Positions 18,307-27,824 are shown, counted from the stretch's first letter. The stretch: 64,000 nucleotides of DNA from Pseudomonas fluorescens (GCF_902497855.1 NZ_CABVHU010000001.1:566595-630594); one strand, 5' to 3'. The notes: generated by a model not told the origin, from the letters alone. Program-made: numbers and translations.

Positions 18307-19866
18307 ATGGAATGGATAGCTGACCCCACCGCCTGGCTGGGCTTGTTGACCCTGATCGTGCTGGAGCTGGTGCTGGGCATCGACAACCTGGTGTTTATCG
18401 CCATCCTCGCCGACAAACTGCCGCCGGAGCAGCGCGACCGTGCGCGAATCATCGGCCTGTCCCTGGCCTTGTTGATGCGCCTGGGCCTGCTGGCGAGTAT
18501 TTCCTGGCTGGTCACCCTGACGCAGCCATTGTTCGAGGTGTTCGACAAGAGTTTCTCCGGCCGCGACCTGATCATGCTGTTCGGGGGTGTGTTCCTGTTG
18601 TTCAAGGCCACCATGGAATTGCATGAACGCCTCGAAGGCCATGTCGGCCAGCGCTCGTCCAACGCGGCTTACGCCATGTTCTGGCCGATCGTGGCGCAGA
18701 TCGTGGTCCTCGATGCCGTGTTTTCCCTGGACGCGGTGATTACCGCGGTGGGCATGGTCGACGAGTTGGCGGTGATGATGATCGCGGTGATCATTTCCAT
18801 CGGCCTGATGATCGTCGCCAGCAAGCCGCTGACCCGGTTCGTCAACGCGCACCCGACGGTGATCATGCTCTGCCTGGGCTTCCTGATGATGATCGGCTTC
18901 GCCCTGACTGCCGAAGGCCTGGGCTTCCACATTCCCAAGGGCTACCTGTACGCGGCCATCGGCTTCTCGATCCTGATCGAAGTCTTCAACCAGATCGCCC
19001 GGGCCCGCCGTAAGCGGTCCATGCAGGGCCTGCGGCCAATGCGTGAACGCACGGCCCATGCGGTGATGCGTTTGCTCGGTGGGCGCAAGCTGGCGGTGGA
19101 GGAAGTCGGCGAGGAAATCGCCGATCTGCTGGACAACGGTGAAGTGCCTGGCGGCGAGCTGTTCGACCGTCGTGAGCGGGTGATGATCAGCGGCGTGTTG
19201 CAACTGGCCGAGCGACCGATCCGTACCTTGATGACGGTGCGTGCCGACGTCGATCACATCGACCTGGCCGACGATGCCGAGACCATTCGCACACGGCTGA
19301 TGCATTCGTCCTACTCGCGCCTGCCGCTGATTCGCGACGGGGCGGTGGATGAACCGTTGGGCTTCGTGCATAAAAAGGAATTGCTCAAGGAATACCTGGC
19401 CGGTAACGAACCCGGCTTGGAGGACCTGGCGCGCAAGACCATCAACTTGCTGGACAGCTACTCGATCCTCAATGCCCTGGAACAGATGCGCAAGGCCTCG
19501 ACCCACATTGCCTTCGTGGTCAATGAATTCGGCGACTTCGTCGGCGTGCTGACCATGACCGACATTCTCGAATCGATCGCCGGCGAACTGCCCGATGCCA
19601 GCGAAATCGAAGGCCCGGATGTGGTCGAGGAGAAAGGCGGGTTCATGGTCAGCGGCGCGTTGAACCTGGCCCGGGTGCGCCAGCGCACCGGCTTTGCGGC
19701 AGAGCCGACCGACGACTACCAGACCCTCGCGGGACTGGTGGTGAGCGTGCTGGATCGGCTGCCGATGATCGGCGACAGCCATGAATGGGAAGGCTGGCGG
19801 CTGACGGTGATGGCGGTTGAAGAGCGGCGGGTGACACGGGTGTTGCTGGCACCTGTCGGCGGGTAA
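18307..19866 (+). CDS. TerC-family membrane protein with CBS and CorC/HlyC domains
   Basis: This 519-residue protein has an N-terminal TerC domain of about seven membrane segments (residues 1-240, with the acidic signature [18 protein letters not shown]). A pair of CBS domains (about 290-420) and a C-terminal CorC/HlyC transporter-associated domain follow. This layout matches E. coli YegH/YoaE. TerC proteins are linked to metal ion homeostasis, notably manganese and calcium, but the ion moved here is unknown. The gene stands alone. Confidence 0.9.
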   Translation: MEWIADPTAWLGLLTLIVLELVLGIDNLVFIAILADKLPPEQRDRARIIGLSLALLMRLGLLASISWLVTLTQPLFEVFDKSFSGRDLIMLFGGVFLLFKATMELHERLEGHVGQRSSNAAYAMFWPIVAQIVVLDAVFSLDAVITAVGMVDELAVMMIAVIISIGLMIVASKPLTRFVNAHPTVIMLCLGFLMMIGFALTAEGLGFHIPKGYLYAAIGFSILIEVFNQIARARRKRSMQGLRPMRERTAHAVMRLLGGRKLAVEEVGEEIADLLDNGEVPGGELFDRRERVMISGVLQLAERPIRTLMTVRADVDHIDLADDAETIRTRLMHSSYSRLPLIRDGAVDEPLGFVHKKELLKEYLAGNEPGLEDLARKTINLLDSYSILNALEQMRKASTHIAFVVNEFGDFVGVLTMTDILESIAGELPDASEIEGPDVVEEKGGFMVSGALNLARVRQRTGFAAEPTDDYQTLAGLVVSVLDRLPMIGDSHEWEGWRLTVMAVEERRVTRVLLAPVGG

Positions 19867-19885
19867 CGTTGCGCTGCCCCTGACG

Positions 19886-19973
19886 GCCCCTTCGCGAGCA
19901 AGCTCGCTCCCACATTTGACCGAGTCGTGTTGGCTAACGCGATCAAAATGTGGAGCGAGCCTGCTCGCGAATG
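19886..19973. repeat. REPIN downstream of the TerC gene
   Basis: The left arm TTCGCGAGCAAGCTCGCTCC and the right arm TGTGGAGCGAGCCTGCTCGC face each other. The right arm has lost one G compared with other copies. Confidence 0.85.
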
Positions 19974-20085
19974 CAATCTTTCAAACGAAGAGTAATTTCA
20001 GCCCCCACCTACACACCAAGGTATGCACGGAGGTGGACTTTGCCGTGGCGTTATGAAAAAAAAAGGCGGGGTAAGGTTCGACTTA

Positions 20086-20116
20086 AAGTGCTATTTTGAA
20101 CACCATTAAAAGCACT
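20086..20116. promoter_or_regulatory. Possible operator of the toxin-antitoxin pair
   Basis: The inverted halves AGTGCT (20087-20092) and AGCACT (20111-20116) lie just upstream of the antitoxin's AAGGA ribosome site. Antitoxins of this class usually bind such dyads and repress their own operon. Confidence 0.5.
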
Positions 20117-20129
20117 CAAGGAAAAAATC

Positions 20130-20378
20130 ATGACGCATATCGTGCTTTCGCAAGTCGTCGCCAGCATTTCTGAACTCAAGAAAAACCCAATGGGAACAGT
20201 TGCCGCCGGTGGTGGCTTGTCCGTCGCGATTCTTAACCGTAACGAGCCTGCATTCTACTGCGTCCCTGCCAAAGAATATGAAGCGATGATGGATCGACTG
20301 GAAGACATGGAGTTGATAGCCCTCTGCCGCGAACGAGAAAACGATCCCACGATCAAGGTTTCTCTCGATGACCTATGA
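20130..20378 (+). CDS. stbD: StbD-like Phd/YefM-family antitoxin
   Basis: This 82-residue antitoxin has an N-terminal Phd/YefM-type DNA-binding part (VASISELKKNPMGTV, with PAFYCVPAKEYEAMMDRLED) and an acidic C-terminal tail that should wrap the toxin. It resembles StbD/RelB-type antitoxins paired with RelE-fold toxins. AAGGA precedes the ATG. The last 11 bases overlap the toxin gene, so the pair is translationally coupled. Codon use is less GC-biased than in neighbouring genes, which suggests acquisition. Confidence 0.88.
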   Translation: MTHIVLSQVVASISELKKNPMGTVAAGGGLSVAILNRNEPAFYCVPAKEYEAMMDRLEDMELIALCRERENDPTIKVSLDDL

Positions 20379-20649
20379 GTTGGAGTTTTCCGATAAGGCC
20401 TGGAAGGAATGGCAAAAGCTTGGCGCAACGTTGAGGGAGCAGTTCAAGAAGAAATTGCAGGAGCGACTCGCAAATCCACACGTTCCGGCTGACCGGCTAA
20501 ACGGCCTGGGGAATGCATACAAGATCAAGCTCCGTAATGCCGGGTATCGGCTGGTGTACCGCGTCGTCGATGAGGTACTGGTAGTGACGGTGATAGCGGT
20601 GGGGAAGCGGGAGCGCGGAGAAGTTTATAAGGACGCAGAAAAACGTTAG
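20368..20649 (+). CDS. stbE: RelE/StbE-family toxin
   Basis: This 93-residue basic protein has the RelE/ParE fold signature: TYELEFSDKAWKEWQKLG, then LNGLGNAYKIKLRNAGYRLVY, then VVTVIAVGKRERGEVYKDA. RelE toxins cut mRNA in the ribosomal A site. The C-terminal arginine, lysine and tyrosine residues that such toxins use are present. It overlaps the antitoxin gene by 11 bases. The reading frame is intact, so the toxin may be active. Confidence 0.9.
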   Translation: MTYELEFSDKAWKEWQKLGATLREQFKKKLQERLANPHVPADRLNGLGNAYKIKLRNAGYRLVYRVVDEVLVVTVIAVGKRERGEVYKDAEKR

Positions 20650-20712
20650 ATTTCTCAGAGATGAATTTCTGTAATCGTAACTCTCCGCAGCTCAGAAACA
20701 GTTAAGAGCAAG

Positions 20713-20819
20713 AGCTTCGCCGGCAAGCCGGTCTCGCTCCCTCAGGGAATACCCTTTCGCCATTAATGCCATGAACACCGAAAACCCATTGTGGGAACGA
20801 GACCGACTTGCCGGCGAAT
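20713..20819. repeat. REPIN downstream of the toxin gene
   Basis: The arms CTTCGCCGGCAAGCCGGTCT and AGACCGACTTGCCGGCGAA face each other. The spacer (ATGAACACCGAAAACCCATT) is related to the one beside the REP arm at 17983. Confidence 0.85.
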
Positions 20820-21040
20820 GCAATCTTTCAAACGGCGCATTTCTCAGGTTCGAGCACCAAATGTGGCCCTGATACCCGCGCTGCGTAGCCATTGGTAGCA
20901 TTCCCAGACTTCGGGTTTCGTAACACCTCTTTCGCGCTTAAGTGCATCCCCCTGATTCCCAACACTTTTAAATCTCCCCAACATCCCCCGCACAACCTGT
21001 GGCACACTTTCTGCTGTCTATTCCGTTGTTACATACCATG

Positions 21041-21056
21041 TTCCGGTATAGCGGAA
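21041..21056. promoter_or_regulatory. Dyad TTCCG-N6-CGGAA, candidate IclR operator
   Basis: A perfect 5-bp inverted repeat sits 26 bases before the substrate-binding protein start. A further TTCCG half lies at 21020. An IclR-family gene is in the same cluster and is the likely binder; this is inference. Confidence 0.45.
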
Positions 21057-21081
21057 TACACATCATCCAGGAGTGCTTGCC

Positions 21082-21930
21082 ATGCATCGCCGACCTTCCT
21101 TGTTCAAAGCATGTGTTTTTCTCTTCGCGGCTTCGGCTGCTGCCGTGGGGGGTGCCCAGGCCGCAGACAGCAAGCTCGACAGTGTGCTGGCCCGCGGGAA
21201 GTTGATCGTCGGTACGGGCAGTACCAATGCGCCGTGGCACTTCCAGGGGGCGGACGGCAAGTTGCAGGGTTTCGATATCGATATCGCGCGGATGGTGGCC
21301 AAGGGCTTGTTCAACGACCCGAGCAAGGTCGAGTTCGTGGTGCAGTCGTCCGACGCACGGATTCCCAACCTGCTGACCGACAAGGTCGACATGAGCTGCC
21401 AGTTCATCACCGTGACCGCCAGCCGGGCGCAGCAAGTGGCGTTTACCCTGCCGTACTACCGCGAAGGCGTCGGCCTGCTGTTACCCGCCAACAGCAAGTA
21501 CAAGGAGATTGACGACCTCCGGGCCGCCGGCGACGGCGTGACCGTTGCGGTGCTGCAGAACGTGTACGCCGAAGAACTGGTGCACCAGGCGCTGCCCAAG
21601 GCCAAGGTCGATCAGTACGACAGCGTGGACTTGATGTACCAGGCGGTGAACTCCGGCCGTGCCGACGCCGCGGCGACGGATCAGTCGTCGGTCAAGTACC
21701 TGATGGTGCAGAACCAGGGTCGCTATCGCAGCCCGGCCTACGCCTGGAGCCCGCAAACCTACGCCTGTGCGGTCAAGCGCGGCGATCAGGACTGGTTGAA
21801 TTTCGTCAACACCGCCTTGCATGAAGCCATGACCGGCGTTGAATTCCCGACCTACGCGGCGTCGTTCAAGCAATGGTTTGGTGTCGATCTGCCCACCCCG
21901 GCCATCGGTTTCCCCGTCGAATACAAATGA
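21082..21930 (+). CDS. Polar amino-acid-type ABC transporter, periplasmic binding protein
   Basis: This 282-residue protein has a signal peptide ending near GGAQA and a family 3 solute-binding fold. An arginine in TASRAQQVAF (alpha-carboxylate contact) and an aspartate in AAATDQSS (amino group contact) fit the usual ligand contacts. The ligand should therefore bear amino and carboxyl groups. The ATG at 21082 follows CAGGAG; a GTG three codons earlier is possible. It is the first gene of a transporter, RidA, IclR, PLP enzyme and kinase cluster. The neighbours suggest an amino sugar acid or D-amino acid as ligand. Confidence 0.9.
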   Translation: MHRRPSLFKACVFLFAASAAAVGGAQAADSKLDSVLARGKLIVGTGSTNAPWHFQGADGKLQGFDIDIARMVAKGLFNDPSKVEFVVQSSDARIPNLLTDKVDMSCQFITVTASRAQQVAFTLPYYREGVGLLLPANSKYKEIDDLRAAGDGVTVAVLQNVYAEELVHQALPKAKVDQYDSVDLMYQAVNSGRADAAATDQSSVKYLMVQNQGRYRSPAYAWSPQTYACAVKRGDQDWLNFVNTALHEAMTGVEFPTYAASFKQWFGVDLPTPAIGFPVEYK

Positions 21931-21981
21931 TCCCGTGGGAGTGGGGCGCCTTGGCGCGCCCCGCTCAAGGTACTGCTGACC

Positions 21982-22644
21982 ATGAACTATCAGTTGAATT
22001 TTGCCGCCGTGTGGCGCGATTTCGACACCTTGCTGGTGGGGCTCGGCCTGGGCTTGCAACTGGCGCTGGTGTCGATCGCCATCGGCTGCGTGATCGGCCT
22101 GCTGATGGCGTTTGCCTTGCTGTCGAAGCATCGCGCGTTGCGGGTGCTGGCGTCGGTGTATGTGACGGTGATCCGCAATACGCCGATCCTGGTGTTGATT
22201 CTGTTGATCTACTTCGCCTTGCCGAGCCTGGGTATTCGCCTGGACAAGATCCCGTCGTTCATTATCACGCTGTCGCTGTATGCCGGGGCGTACCTGACCG
22301 AAGTGTTCCGCGGCGGGCTGTTGAGCATTCCCAAGGGCCAGCGTGAAGCCGGCCTCGCCATCGGACTCGGGGAGTGGCAGGTCAAGGCTTACGTCACCGT
22401 GCCGGTGATGTTGCGCAATGTGCTGCCGGCCTTGTCGAACAACTTCATTTCGCTGTTCAAGGACACCTCGCTGGCGGCCGCGATTGCGGTGCCGGAGCTG
22501 ACCTATTACGCGCGCAAGATCAATGTCGAGAGCTACCGGGTGATCGAGACCTGGCTGGTGACCACGGCGCTCTATGTCGCGGCCTGTTACCTCATCGCCA
22601 TGCTGCTGCGTTACCTCGAGCAACGCCTGGCGATTCGCCGATAG
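21982..22644 (+). CDS. ABC transporter permease (amino-acid type), subunit 1
   Basis: This 220-residue inner membrane permease belongs to the His/Glu/Gln family. It has about five hydrophobic segments and the ATPase-contact (EAA) loop near QREAGLAIGLGEWQ. VIRNTPILVLI in the first half is the HisM/GlnP-type signature. It follows the binding protein by about 50 bases and is followed by a second permease eight bases later, so the channel is a heterodimer. Confidence 0.93.
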   Translation: MNYQLNFAAVWRDFDTLLVGLGLGLQLALVSIAIGCVIGLLMAFALLSKHRALRVLASVYVTVIRNTPILVLILLIYFALPSLGIRLDKIPSFIITLSLYAGAYLTEVFRGGLLSIPKGQREAGLAIGLGEWQVKAYVTVPVMLRNVLPALSNNFISLFKDTSLAAAIAVPELTYYARKINVESYRVIETWLVTTALYVAACYLIAMLLRYLEQRLAIRR

Positions 22645-22652
22645 GAGGCCCC

Positions 22653-23315
22653 ATGTACGAATCCCCCAGTTGGTTGCATGAGTTGTGGGTGGCGCGGGAA
22701 GTGTTGTGGCAGGGCTTTCTGACCAGTGTGCAGGTGTCGGCCGTGGCGATTCTGCTGGGCACGATGGTCGGCATCGTTACCGGGCTGGTGCTGACCTACG
22801 GCAAGTTCTGGATGCGCGCACCGTTTCGGTTTTACGTCGACGTCATTCGCGGCACGCCGGTGTTCGTTCTGGTGCTGGCCTGCTTCTACATGGCGCCGGC
22901 GCTGGGTTGGCAGATCAGTGCATTCCAGGCGGGTGCGTTGGGGTTGACGCTGTTCTGCGGCTCGCACGTGGCCGAGATCGTGCGCGGCGCCTTGCAAGCG
23001 TTGCCCAGCGGCCAGATGGAAGCGAGCAAGGCCATCGGCTTGACGTTCTTTCAATCCCTCGGCTACGTGCTGCTGCCCCAGGCACTGCGGCAGATCTTGC
23101 CGACCTGGGTCAACTCGTCCACCGAGATCGTCAAGGCGTCGACCTTGCTGTCGGTGATCGGCGTGGCCGAGTTGCTGCTCAGCACCCAGCAGATCATCGC
23201 CCGGACCTTCATGACCCTGGAGTTTTACCTGTTCGCCGGTTTGCTGTTTTTCGTCATCAACTACGGCATCGAATTACTCGGCCGGCACATTGAAAAGCGG
23301 GTGGCCTTGCCATGA
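22653..23315 (+). CDS. ABC transporter permease (amino-acid type), subunit 2
   Basis: This 220-residue second permease has the signature [16 protein letters not shown] and the EAA loop [15 protein letters not shown]. The ATG at 22653 has a strong AGGAGG site. A longer in-frame reading from 22374 is only the first permease in another frame. Its end overlaps the ATPase start by four bases. Confidence 0.93.
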   Translation: MYESPSWLHELWVAREVLWQGFLTSVQVSAVAILLGTMVGIVTGLVLTYGKFWMRAPFRFYVDVIRGTPVFVLVLACFYMAPALGWQISAFQAGALGLTLFCGSHVAEIVRGALQALPSGQMEASKAIGLTFFQSLGYVLLPQALRQILPTWVNSSTEIVKASTLLSVIGVAELLLSTQQIIARTFMTLEFYLFAGLLFFVINYGIELLGRHIEKRVALP

Positions 23316-24103
23316 CACAAGCTCAAGCTTCGACACAGAATCAAGCGCTGCTGGACATCCGCGGCCTGCACAAACAATACGGCCAGCTCGAAGTGCTCAA
23401 AGGCGTCGATTTGACCATGCAACGCGGCAACGTGGTCACGCTGATCGGCTCCAGCGGCTCGGGCAAGACCACGCTGCTGCGCTGCGTGAACATGCTCGAA
23501 GAGTTTCAGGGCGGGCAGATCCTGCTCGACGGCGAATCCATCGGTTATGACGAAGTCAACGGCAAGCGCGTGCGCCATCCAGAGAAAGTCATCGCCCGCC
23601 ATCGGGCCATGACCGGCATGGCGTTCCAGCAGTTCAACCTGTTTCCGCACCTCACGGCGTTGCAGAACGTCACCCTCGGGTTGCTCAAGGTCAAGAAGCT
23701 GCACAAGGACGAGGCGGTGGCCCTGGCGGAAAAATGGCTGGAGCGGGTCGGGCTGCTGGACCGTCGTGACCACTACCCCGGTCAGTTGTCCGGCGGCCAG
23801 CAACAGCGCGTGGCAATTGCCCGGGCGATTGCGATGAACCCGAGCCTGATGCTGTTCGACGAAGTCACCTCGGCCCTCGACCCGGAACTGGTGGGCGAAG
23901 TGTTGAACGTGATCAAGGGCCTGGCCGAAGACGGCATGACCATGCTGCTGGTGACCCACGAAATGCGTTTCGCCTTCGAGGTGTCGGACAAGATCGTGTT
24001 CATGAATCAGGGGCGGATCGAGGAGCAGGGGCCGCCCAAGGAACTGTTCGAGCGCCCGCAATCGCCCCGACTGGCGGAGTTTCTCAAGAGCACGCGGTTC
24101 TGA
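23312..24103 (+). CDS. ABC transporter ATP-binding protein (amino-acid type)
   Basis: This 263-residue ATPase energises the two permeases. It shows Walker [10 protein letters not shown], the Q-loop in [13 protein letters not shown], the signature LSGGQQQR, Walker [13 protein letters not shown] and the switch histidine in LLVTHEMRF. All are typical of the GlnQ/HisP group. The start overlaps the upstream stop (ATGA). A RidA-family gene follows after about 40 bases. Confidence 0.95.
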   Translation: MTQAQASTQNQALLDIRGLHKQYGQLEVLKGVDLTMQRGNVVTLIGSSGSGKTTLLRCVNMLEEFQGGQILLDGESIGYDEVNGKRVRHPEKVIARHRAMTGMAFQQFNLFPHLTALQNVTLGLLKVKKLHKDEAVALAEKWLERVGLLDRRDHYPGQLSGGQQQRVAIARAIAMNPSLMLFDEVTSALDPELVGEVLNVIKGLAEDGMTMLLVTHEMRFAFEVSDKIVFMNQGRIEEQGPPKELFERPQSPRLAEFLKSTRF

Positions 24104-24146
24104 CGTCTACCCAAGAATTTTTATCTTTCAATCAGGAGAAACACCC

Positions 24147-24536
24147 ATGAGCATTACTCGTTACGGCACCGGCAGCACCGCCGGTGGCGGCCAGTCCCGT
24201 CCTTTCGCCCGCGCCGTTGAAGCCGATGGCTGGCTGCACGTGTCCGGCCAAGTGCCGGCGGTGGATGGCGAGATCATTGCGGGCGGCATCGTCGAGCAGA
24301 CCCACCAGACCATGAAGAACCTGATCGCGATTCTCGAAGAGGCCGGTTATGGCCTGGAAGACGTGGTGCGCACCGGTGTGTGGCTGGACGACCCGCGGGA
24401 TTTCTGGAGTTTCAACAAGGTGTTTGCCGAGTACTTCAAAAGCGAGCATGCACCGGCGCGGGCCTGTGTGCAGGCGAGCATGATGGTGGATTGCAAGGTT
24501 GAGATCGACTGCATCGCCTTCAAGAAAAAAGCCTGA
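24147..24536 (+). CDS. RidA/YjgF-family enamine/imine deaminase
   Basis: RidA proteins hydrolyse reactive enamines released by PLP enzymes such as serine and threonine dehydratases. This 129-residue protein has the RidA core: ADGWLHVSGQVP, then DVVRTGVWLDDPRDFW, then the arginine in APARACVQA that anchors the carboxylate. CAGGAG precedes the start. Its presence with a PLP deaminase at 25487 suggests that it clears that enzyme's 2-amino-acrylate-type intermediate. Confidence 0.92.
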   Translation: MSITRYGTGSTAGGGQSRPFARAVEADGWLHVSGQVPAVDGEIIAGGIVEQTHQTMKNLIAILEEAGYGLEDVVRTGVWLDDPRDFWSFNKVFAEYFKSEHAPARACVQASMMVDCKVEIDCIAFKKKA

Positions 24537-24551
24537 GATCTGCGGTGAGTT

Positions 24552-24616
24552 CTTCGCGGGCAAGCCTCGCTCCTACAGACGACGATTACCTGTAGGAGCG
24601 AGGCTTGCCCGCGAAG
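24552..24616. repeat. REPIN between the RidA and IclR genes
   Basis: Arms CTTCGCGGGCAAGCCTCGCT and AGCGAGGCTTGCCCGCGAAG face each other around a short 14-16 base spacer. Confidence 0.9.
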
Positions 24617-24682
24617 ACGGCCTCACGGTCGCCGCTGCACACTGGTTAAACTCCCGGCCACATTGAATGGGAAACTGAAGAC

Positions 24683-25447
24683 ATGACCGAAGACACCGTC
24701 AAGCGTCGGGCCCGCGGCCTGGACCGGGCGTTCGATATCCTCGATTTCCTCAAGGAGATCGGCCAGCCCCTGCGCCCGAATGAAATCGCCAGTGGCATCG
24801 GCAGTCCGAAATCCACGGTGTACGAGCTGGTCGCCTCACTGCTCGAACGGCGCATCCTCGAGCCCGTGGGCAAGGACGGGCATGTCTACCTCGGCCGTCA
24901 GCTGTACTTCCTCGGGCAGGCTCATTTGCGTCATTTCGACCTGACCCGCGAAGCCGATCACGCTCTTCAGGAGATCGTCAGCCAGACCCATGAAACCGCG
25001 CAGATGTGCCTGCTCAACGGGCGAAAATACACGGTGGCGCTGATGAAGGAGGGCGAGCGGCATTTTCGCATTTCCTCGGACATCGGCGAAAACGCGCCGA
25101 TCCCCTGGACCGCTTCCGGTCGCTTGCTGCTGGCGCACCTGAGTGACCAGGCCATCGTCGACCTGATCGACCCTGACGACTTTATCCTGCCCAACGGCGA
25201 GCGTTTGCCGCTGGAACAGTTTCTCAAGGAAATTCGTCAGGCCGGCATCGATGGATTCTTTTCCTTCGACAGCGTCGCCGACACCTTCACCCATTGCTTC
25301 GCCGCCCCGGTCAAAGACCCCGGCGGTGTGGCCATCGCGACCCTGTGCATCGTCGCCCCCCGGGCCGATGCCAGGAACAACTACCATGACTATCGCCGGG
25401 TGCTGATCGACAGCGCCAACAGCCTGGCCCGTCGCATCAACGAATAA
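24683..25447 (+). CDS. IclR-family transcriptional regulator
   Basis: This 254-residue regulator has an N-terminal winged helix (LRPNEIASGIGSPKSTVYELV) and a C-terminal IclR effector domain (for example IPWTASGRLLLAHLS). The family often governs sugar acid and aromatic catabolism, KdgR being one example. It lies between the transporter genes and the PLP enzyme in the same direction and probably controls the whole cluster. The ligand is unknown. Confidence 0.92.
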   Translation: MTEDTVKRRARGLDRAFDILDFLKEIGQPLRPNEIASGIGSPKSTVYELVASLLERRILEPVGKDGHVYLGRQLYFLGQAHLRHFDLTREADHALQEIVSQTHETAQMCLLNGRKYTVALMKEGERHFRISSDIGENAPIPWTASGRLLLAHLSDQAIVDLIDPDDFILPNGERLPLEQFLKEIRQAGIDGFFSFDSVADTFTHCFAAPVKDPGGVAIATLCIVAPRADARNNYHDYRRVLIDSANSLARRINE

Positions 25448-25486
25448 CCGTGGCTGCTCGCGGCCACGAATGTGAGGAGTTCGACC

Positions 25487-26704
25487 ATGTATTCTGCCAA
25501 AAATACTGCCGCCGTTGAAAAGGGCTTTGCCCACACGGGCGCCAACCTGGTGCGCGACGTCAGCCTGCCGGCGCTGGTACTGCATCGCGAGGCGCTGGAA
25601 CACAACATTCGCTGGATGCAGGCGTTTGTCAGCGATAGCGGCGCGGAACTGGCGCCCCACGGTAAAACAAGCATGACCCCGGCGCTGTTCCGCCGCCAAC
25701 TCGACGCCGGTGCCTGGGGCATCACGCTGGCCAGCGCCACCCAGACCCGTGCGGCGTACGCCCATGGCGTGCATCGGGTATTGATGGCCAACCAGTTGGT
25801 CGGTACGCCGAACATGGCGCTGATCGCCGATCTGCTGGCGGACCCGGCGTTCGACTTTTATTGCATGGTCGATCACCCGGACAACGTCGCTGATCTGGGC
25901 GCGTATTTCGCCTCCCGCGGCGTACGCCTGAATGTGATGATCGAGTACGGCGTGGTCGGTGGTCGTTGTGGTTGCCGCAGCGAAGGGGAAGTACTCGCGC
26001 TGGCCACGGCCATTGCCGCGCAACCGGCCCTGGCGCTGACCGGAATCGAAGGCTACGAAGGGGTGATTCACGGTGATCATGCGGTGACCGGCATCCGCGA
26101 ATTCGCCGCCTCCCTGGTGCGTCTGGCGGTGCAACTGCAGGACAGCGGCGCCTTCGCCATCGCCAAGCCGATCATCACCGCCTCGGGTTCGGCCTGGTAC
26201 GACCTGATCGCCGAATCCTTCGAAGCCCAGAATGCCGGCGGACGTTTCCTCAGTGTGCTGCGTCCCGGCAGCTATGTGGCTCACGACCACGGCATCTATA
26301 AAGAAGCGCAGTGCTGCGTGCTCGACCGTCGCAGTGACCTGCACGAAGGCCTGCGTCCGGCGCTGGAGGTCTGGGCGCATGTGCAGTCGTTGCCGGAACC
26401 GGGTTTTGCGGTGATCGCCCTGGGCAAGCGCGACGTGGCCTACGACGCCGGCCTGCCGGTGCCGCTGCTGCGCTATAAGGCCGGCGTATTGCCAGCGACG
26501 GGCGATGACGTCGGTGCCTGCAAAGTGACGGCGGTCATGGACCAGCATGCGTTCATGACGGTGGCGCCGGGGGTCGAATTGCGGGTGGGGGACATCATTT
26601 CCTTTGGTACGTCCCATCCGTGCCTGACGTTCGACAAGTGGCGTATCGGGTGTCTGGTGGATGAGCAGTTGAATGTCATCGAGACCATGGAAACCTGTTT
26701 TTAA
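25487..26704 (+). CDS. PLP fold-type III deaminase/dehydratase (D-threonine aldolase/DSD-like)
   Basis: This 405-residue enzyme has an alanine racemase-like N-terminal barrel with the PLP lysine in PHGKT (Lys60). Its C-terminal D-serine-dehydratase-like domain carries the zinc pair His377-Pro-Cys379 in SHPCLTF. Such enzymes act on D-configured 2-amino-3-hydroxy acids, either by dehydration to a 2-oxo acid and ammonia or by aldol cleavage. GAGGAG precedes the ATG. A RidA gene upstream and a 2-keto-3-deoxygluconate kinase downstream favour dehydration. D-glucosaminate, which would give KDG, is my suggested substrate; D-serine and D-threonine are the alternatives. Confidence 0.82.
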   Translation: MYSAKNTAAVEKGFAHTGANLVRDVSLPALVLHREALEHNIRWMQAFVSDSGAELAPHGKTSMTPALFRRQLDAGAWGITLASATQTRAAYAHGVHRVLMANQLVGTPNMALIADLLADPAFDFYCMVDHPDNVADLGAYFASRGVRLNVMIEYGVVGGRCGCRSEGEVLALATAIAAQPALALTGIEGYEGVIHGDHAVTGIREFAASLVRLAVQLQDSGAFAIAKPIITASGSAWYDLIAESFEAQNAGGRFLSVLRPGSYVAHDHGIYKEAQCCVLDRRSDLHEGLRPALEVWAHVQSLPEPGFAVIALGKRDVAYDAGLPVPLLRYKAGVLPATGDDVGACKVTAVMDQHAFMTVAPGVELRVGDIISFGTSHPCLTFDKWRIGCLVDEQLNVIETMETCF

Positions 26705-26724
26705 GGGCATGGACCGAGGCGCGG

Positions 26725-26824
26725 CCTTCGCGGGCAAGCCTCGCTCCTACAGGGATTGGAGGTGAATATAAGATTTATGTTTCAACACAAATAACTGTAG
26801 GAGCGAGGCTTGCCCGCGAAGGCG
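26725..26824. repeat. REPIN upstream of the kinase gene
   Basis: The arms CCTTCGCGGGCAAGCCTCGC and GCGAGGCTTGCCCGCGAAGG enclose a spacer rich in A and T, unlike other copies. Confidence 0.88.
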
Positions 26825-26863
26825 TCCGCATAGGCAACACCGAACCCCCAGAGACCCCACAAC

Positions 26864-27802
26864 ATGAACACCATCAACACCCTCGGCCCCCACACCCCGC
26901 GCATCGCCCTGATCGGCGAATGCATGATCGAATTGCAGCAGCGCGCCGACGGCAGCCTGCAACAGAGCTTCGGTGGCGATACCTTGAACACGGCGGTCTA
27001 TCTGGCCCGGGAACTGGGTGAGGGCGGCTCCGTGGATTACGTCACGGCCCTGGGCGACGACAGTTTCAGCGACGCCATGTGCCAGAGCTGGGCTGGCGAA
27101 AACATCGGCCTGGGCATGGTCCAGCGCTTGCCCGGGCGCTTACCCGGCCTGTACTGCATCCAGACCGATGCGGCCGGCGAGCGACGATTTCTCTACTGGC
27201 GCAACGAGGCGGCCGTGCGCGATTGCTTCACCACTCCGGCCGCGGCACCGATCCTGGCGGCGCTACCGGATTACGATGTGCTGTATTTCAGCGGCATCAC
27301 CCTGGCGGTACTCGGTGCGCAGGGGCGGGAGAAGTTGCTGGAAACCCTGATCGAGGCCCGGCGCAGAGACGCGCGGATCGTGTTCGACAACAACTACCGG
27401 CCACGCTTGTGGGCCTCGATCGAGGATGCGCGCGCGGCCTATCGCAGCGTGCTGCGGTATGTCGACCTGGCGTTGCTCACGGTCGATGATGAGCAGGCGT
27501 TGTTTGGTTTTGCCGATTGCGCGGCGGTGTTTGCCGCTTACGAGCAGATCGGCACGCCGGAGGTGGTGCTCAAGCGCGGTGCCGAGGCGTGTCTGATTCG
27601 GTCTGGTGGCGAGTCGTTTGAAGTCCCGGCGCAGAAAGTTGAGCGGGTGGTGGATACTACGGCGGCGGGGGATTCGTTCAGTGCGGCGTATTTGGCCGGT
27701 CGGCTCAAGGGCGCAAGCCCGGTCGAGGCGGCCGAGGCCGGGCATCGGTTGGCGAGTCGGGTGATTCAGGTGCCAGGGGCGTTGATTCCGAAGTCAGGGT
27801 GA
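26864..27802 (+). CDS. kdgK: PfkB-family sugar kinase, probably 2-keto-3-deoxygluconate kinase
   Basis: This 312-residue ribokinase-fold enzyme has the N-terminal signature GGDTLNTAVYLAREL and the C-terminal catalytic motif DTTAAGDSFSAAYLAG with the base Asp. It most resembles KdgK, which makes KDPG for Entner-Doudoroff cleavage. It follows the PLP enzyme in the same direction after a REPIN. If that enzyme releases KDG from an amino sugar acid, this kinase is the next step. Another PfkB substrate cannot be excluded. Confidence 0.82.
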   Translation: MNTINTLGPHTPRIALIGECMIELQQRADGSLQQSFGGDTLNTAVYLARELGEGGSVDYVTALGDDSFSDAMCQSWAGENIGLGMVQRLPGRLPGLYCIQTDAAGERRFLYWRNEAAVRDCFTTPAAAPILAALPDYDVLYFSGITLAVLGAQGREKLLETLIEARRRDARIVFDNNYRPRLWASIEDARAAYRSVLRYVDLALLTVDDEQALFGFADCAAVFAAYEQIGTPEVVLKRGAEACLIRSGGESFEVPAQKVERVVDTTAAGDSFSAAYLAGRLKGASPVEAAEAGHRLASRVIQVPGALIPKSG

Positions 27803-27824
27803 CTGGCCGCTTGCTGCGCAATCG

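Larger units (their letters stand above)
20650..21081. other. Intergenic region with a REPIN and an upstream operator
   Basis: A REPIN occupies 20713-20819. The next 220 bases hold no credible gene. The last 60 bases contain a dyad, listed separately, ahead of the ABC transporter operon. Confidence 0.7.
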
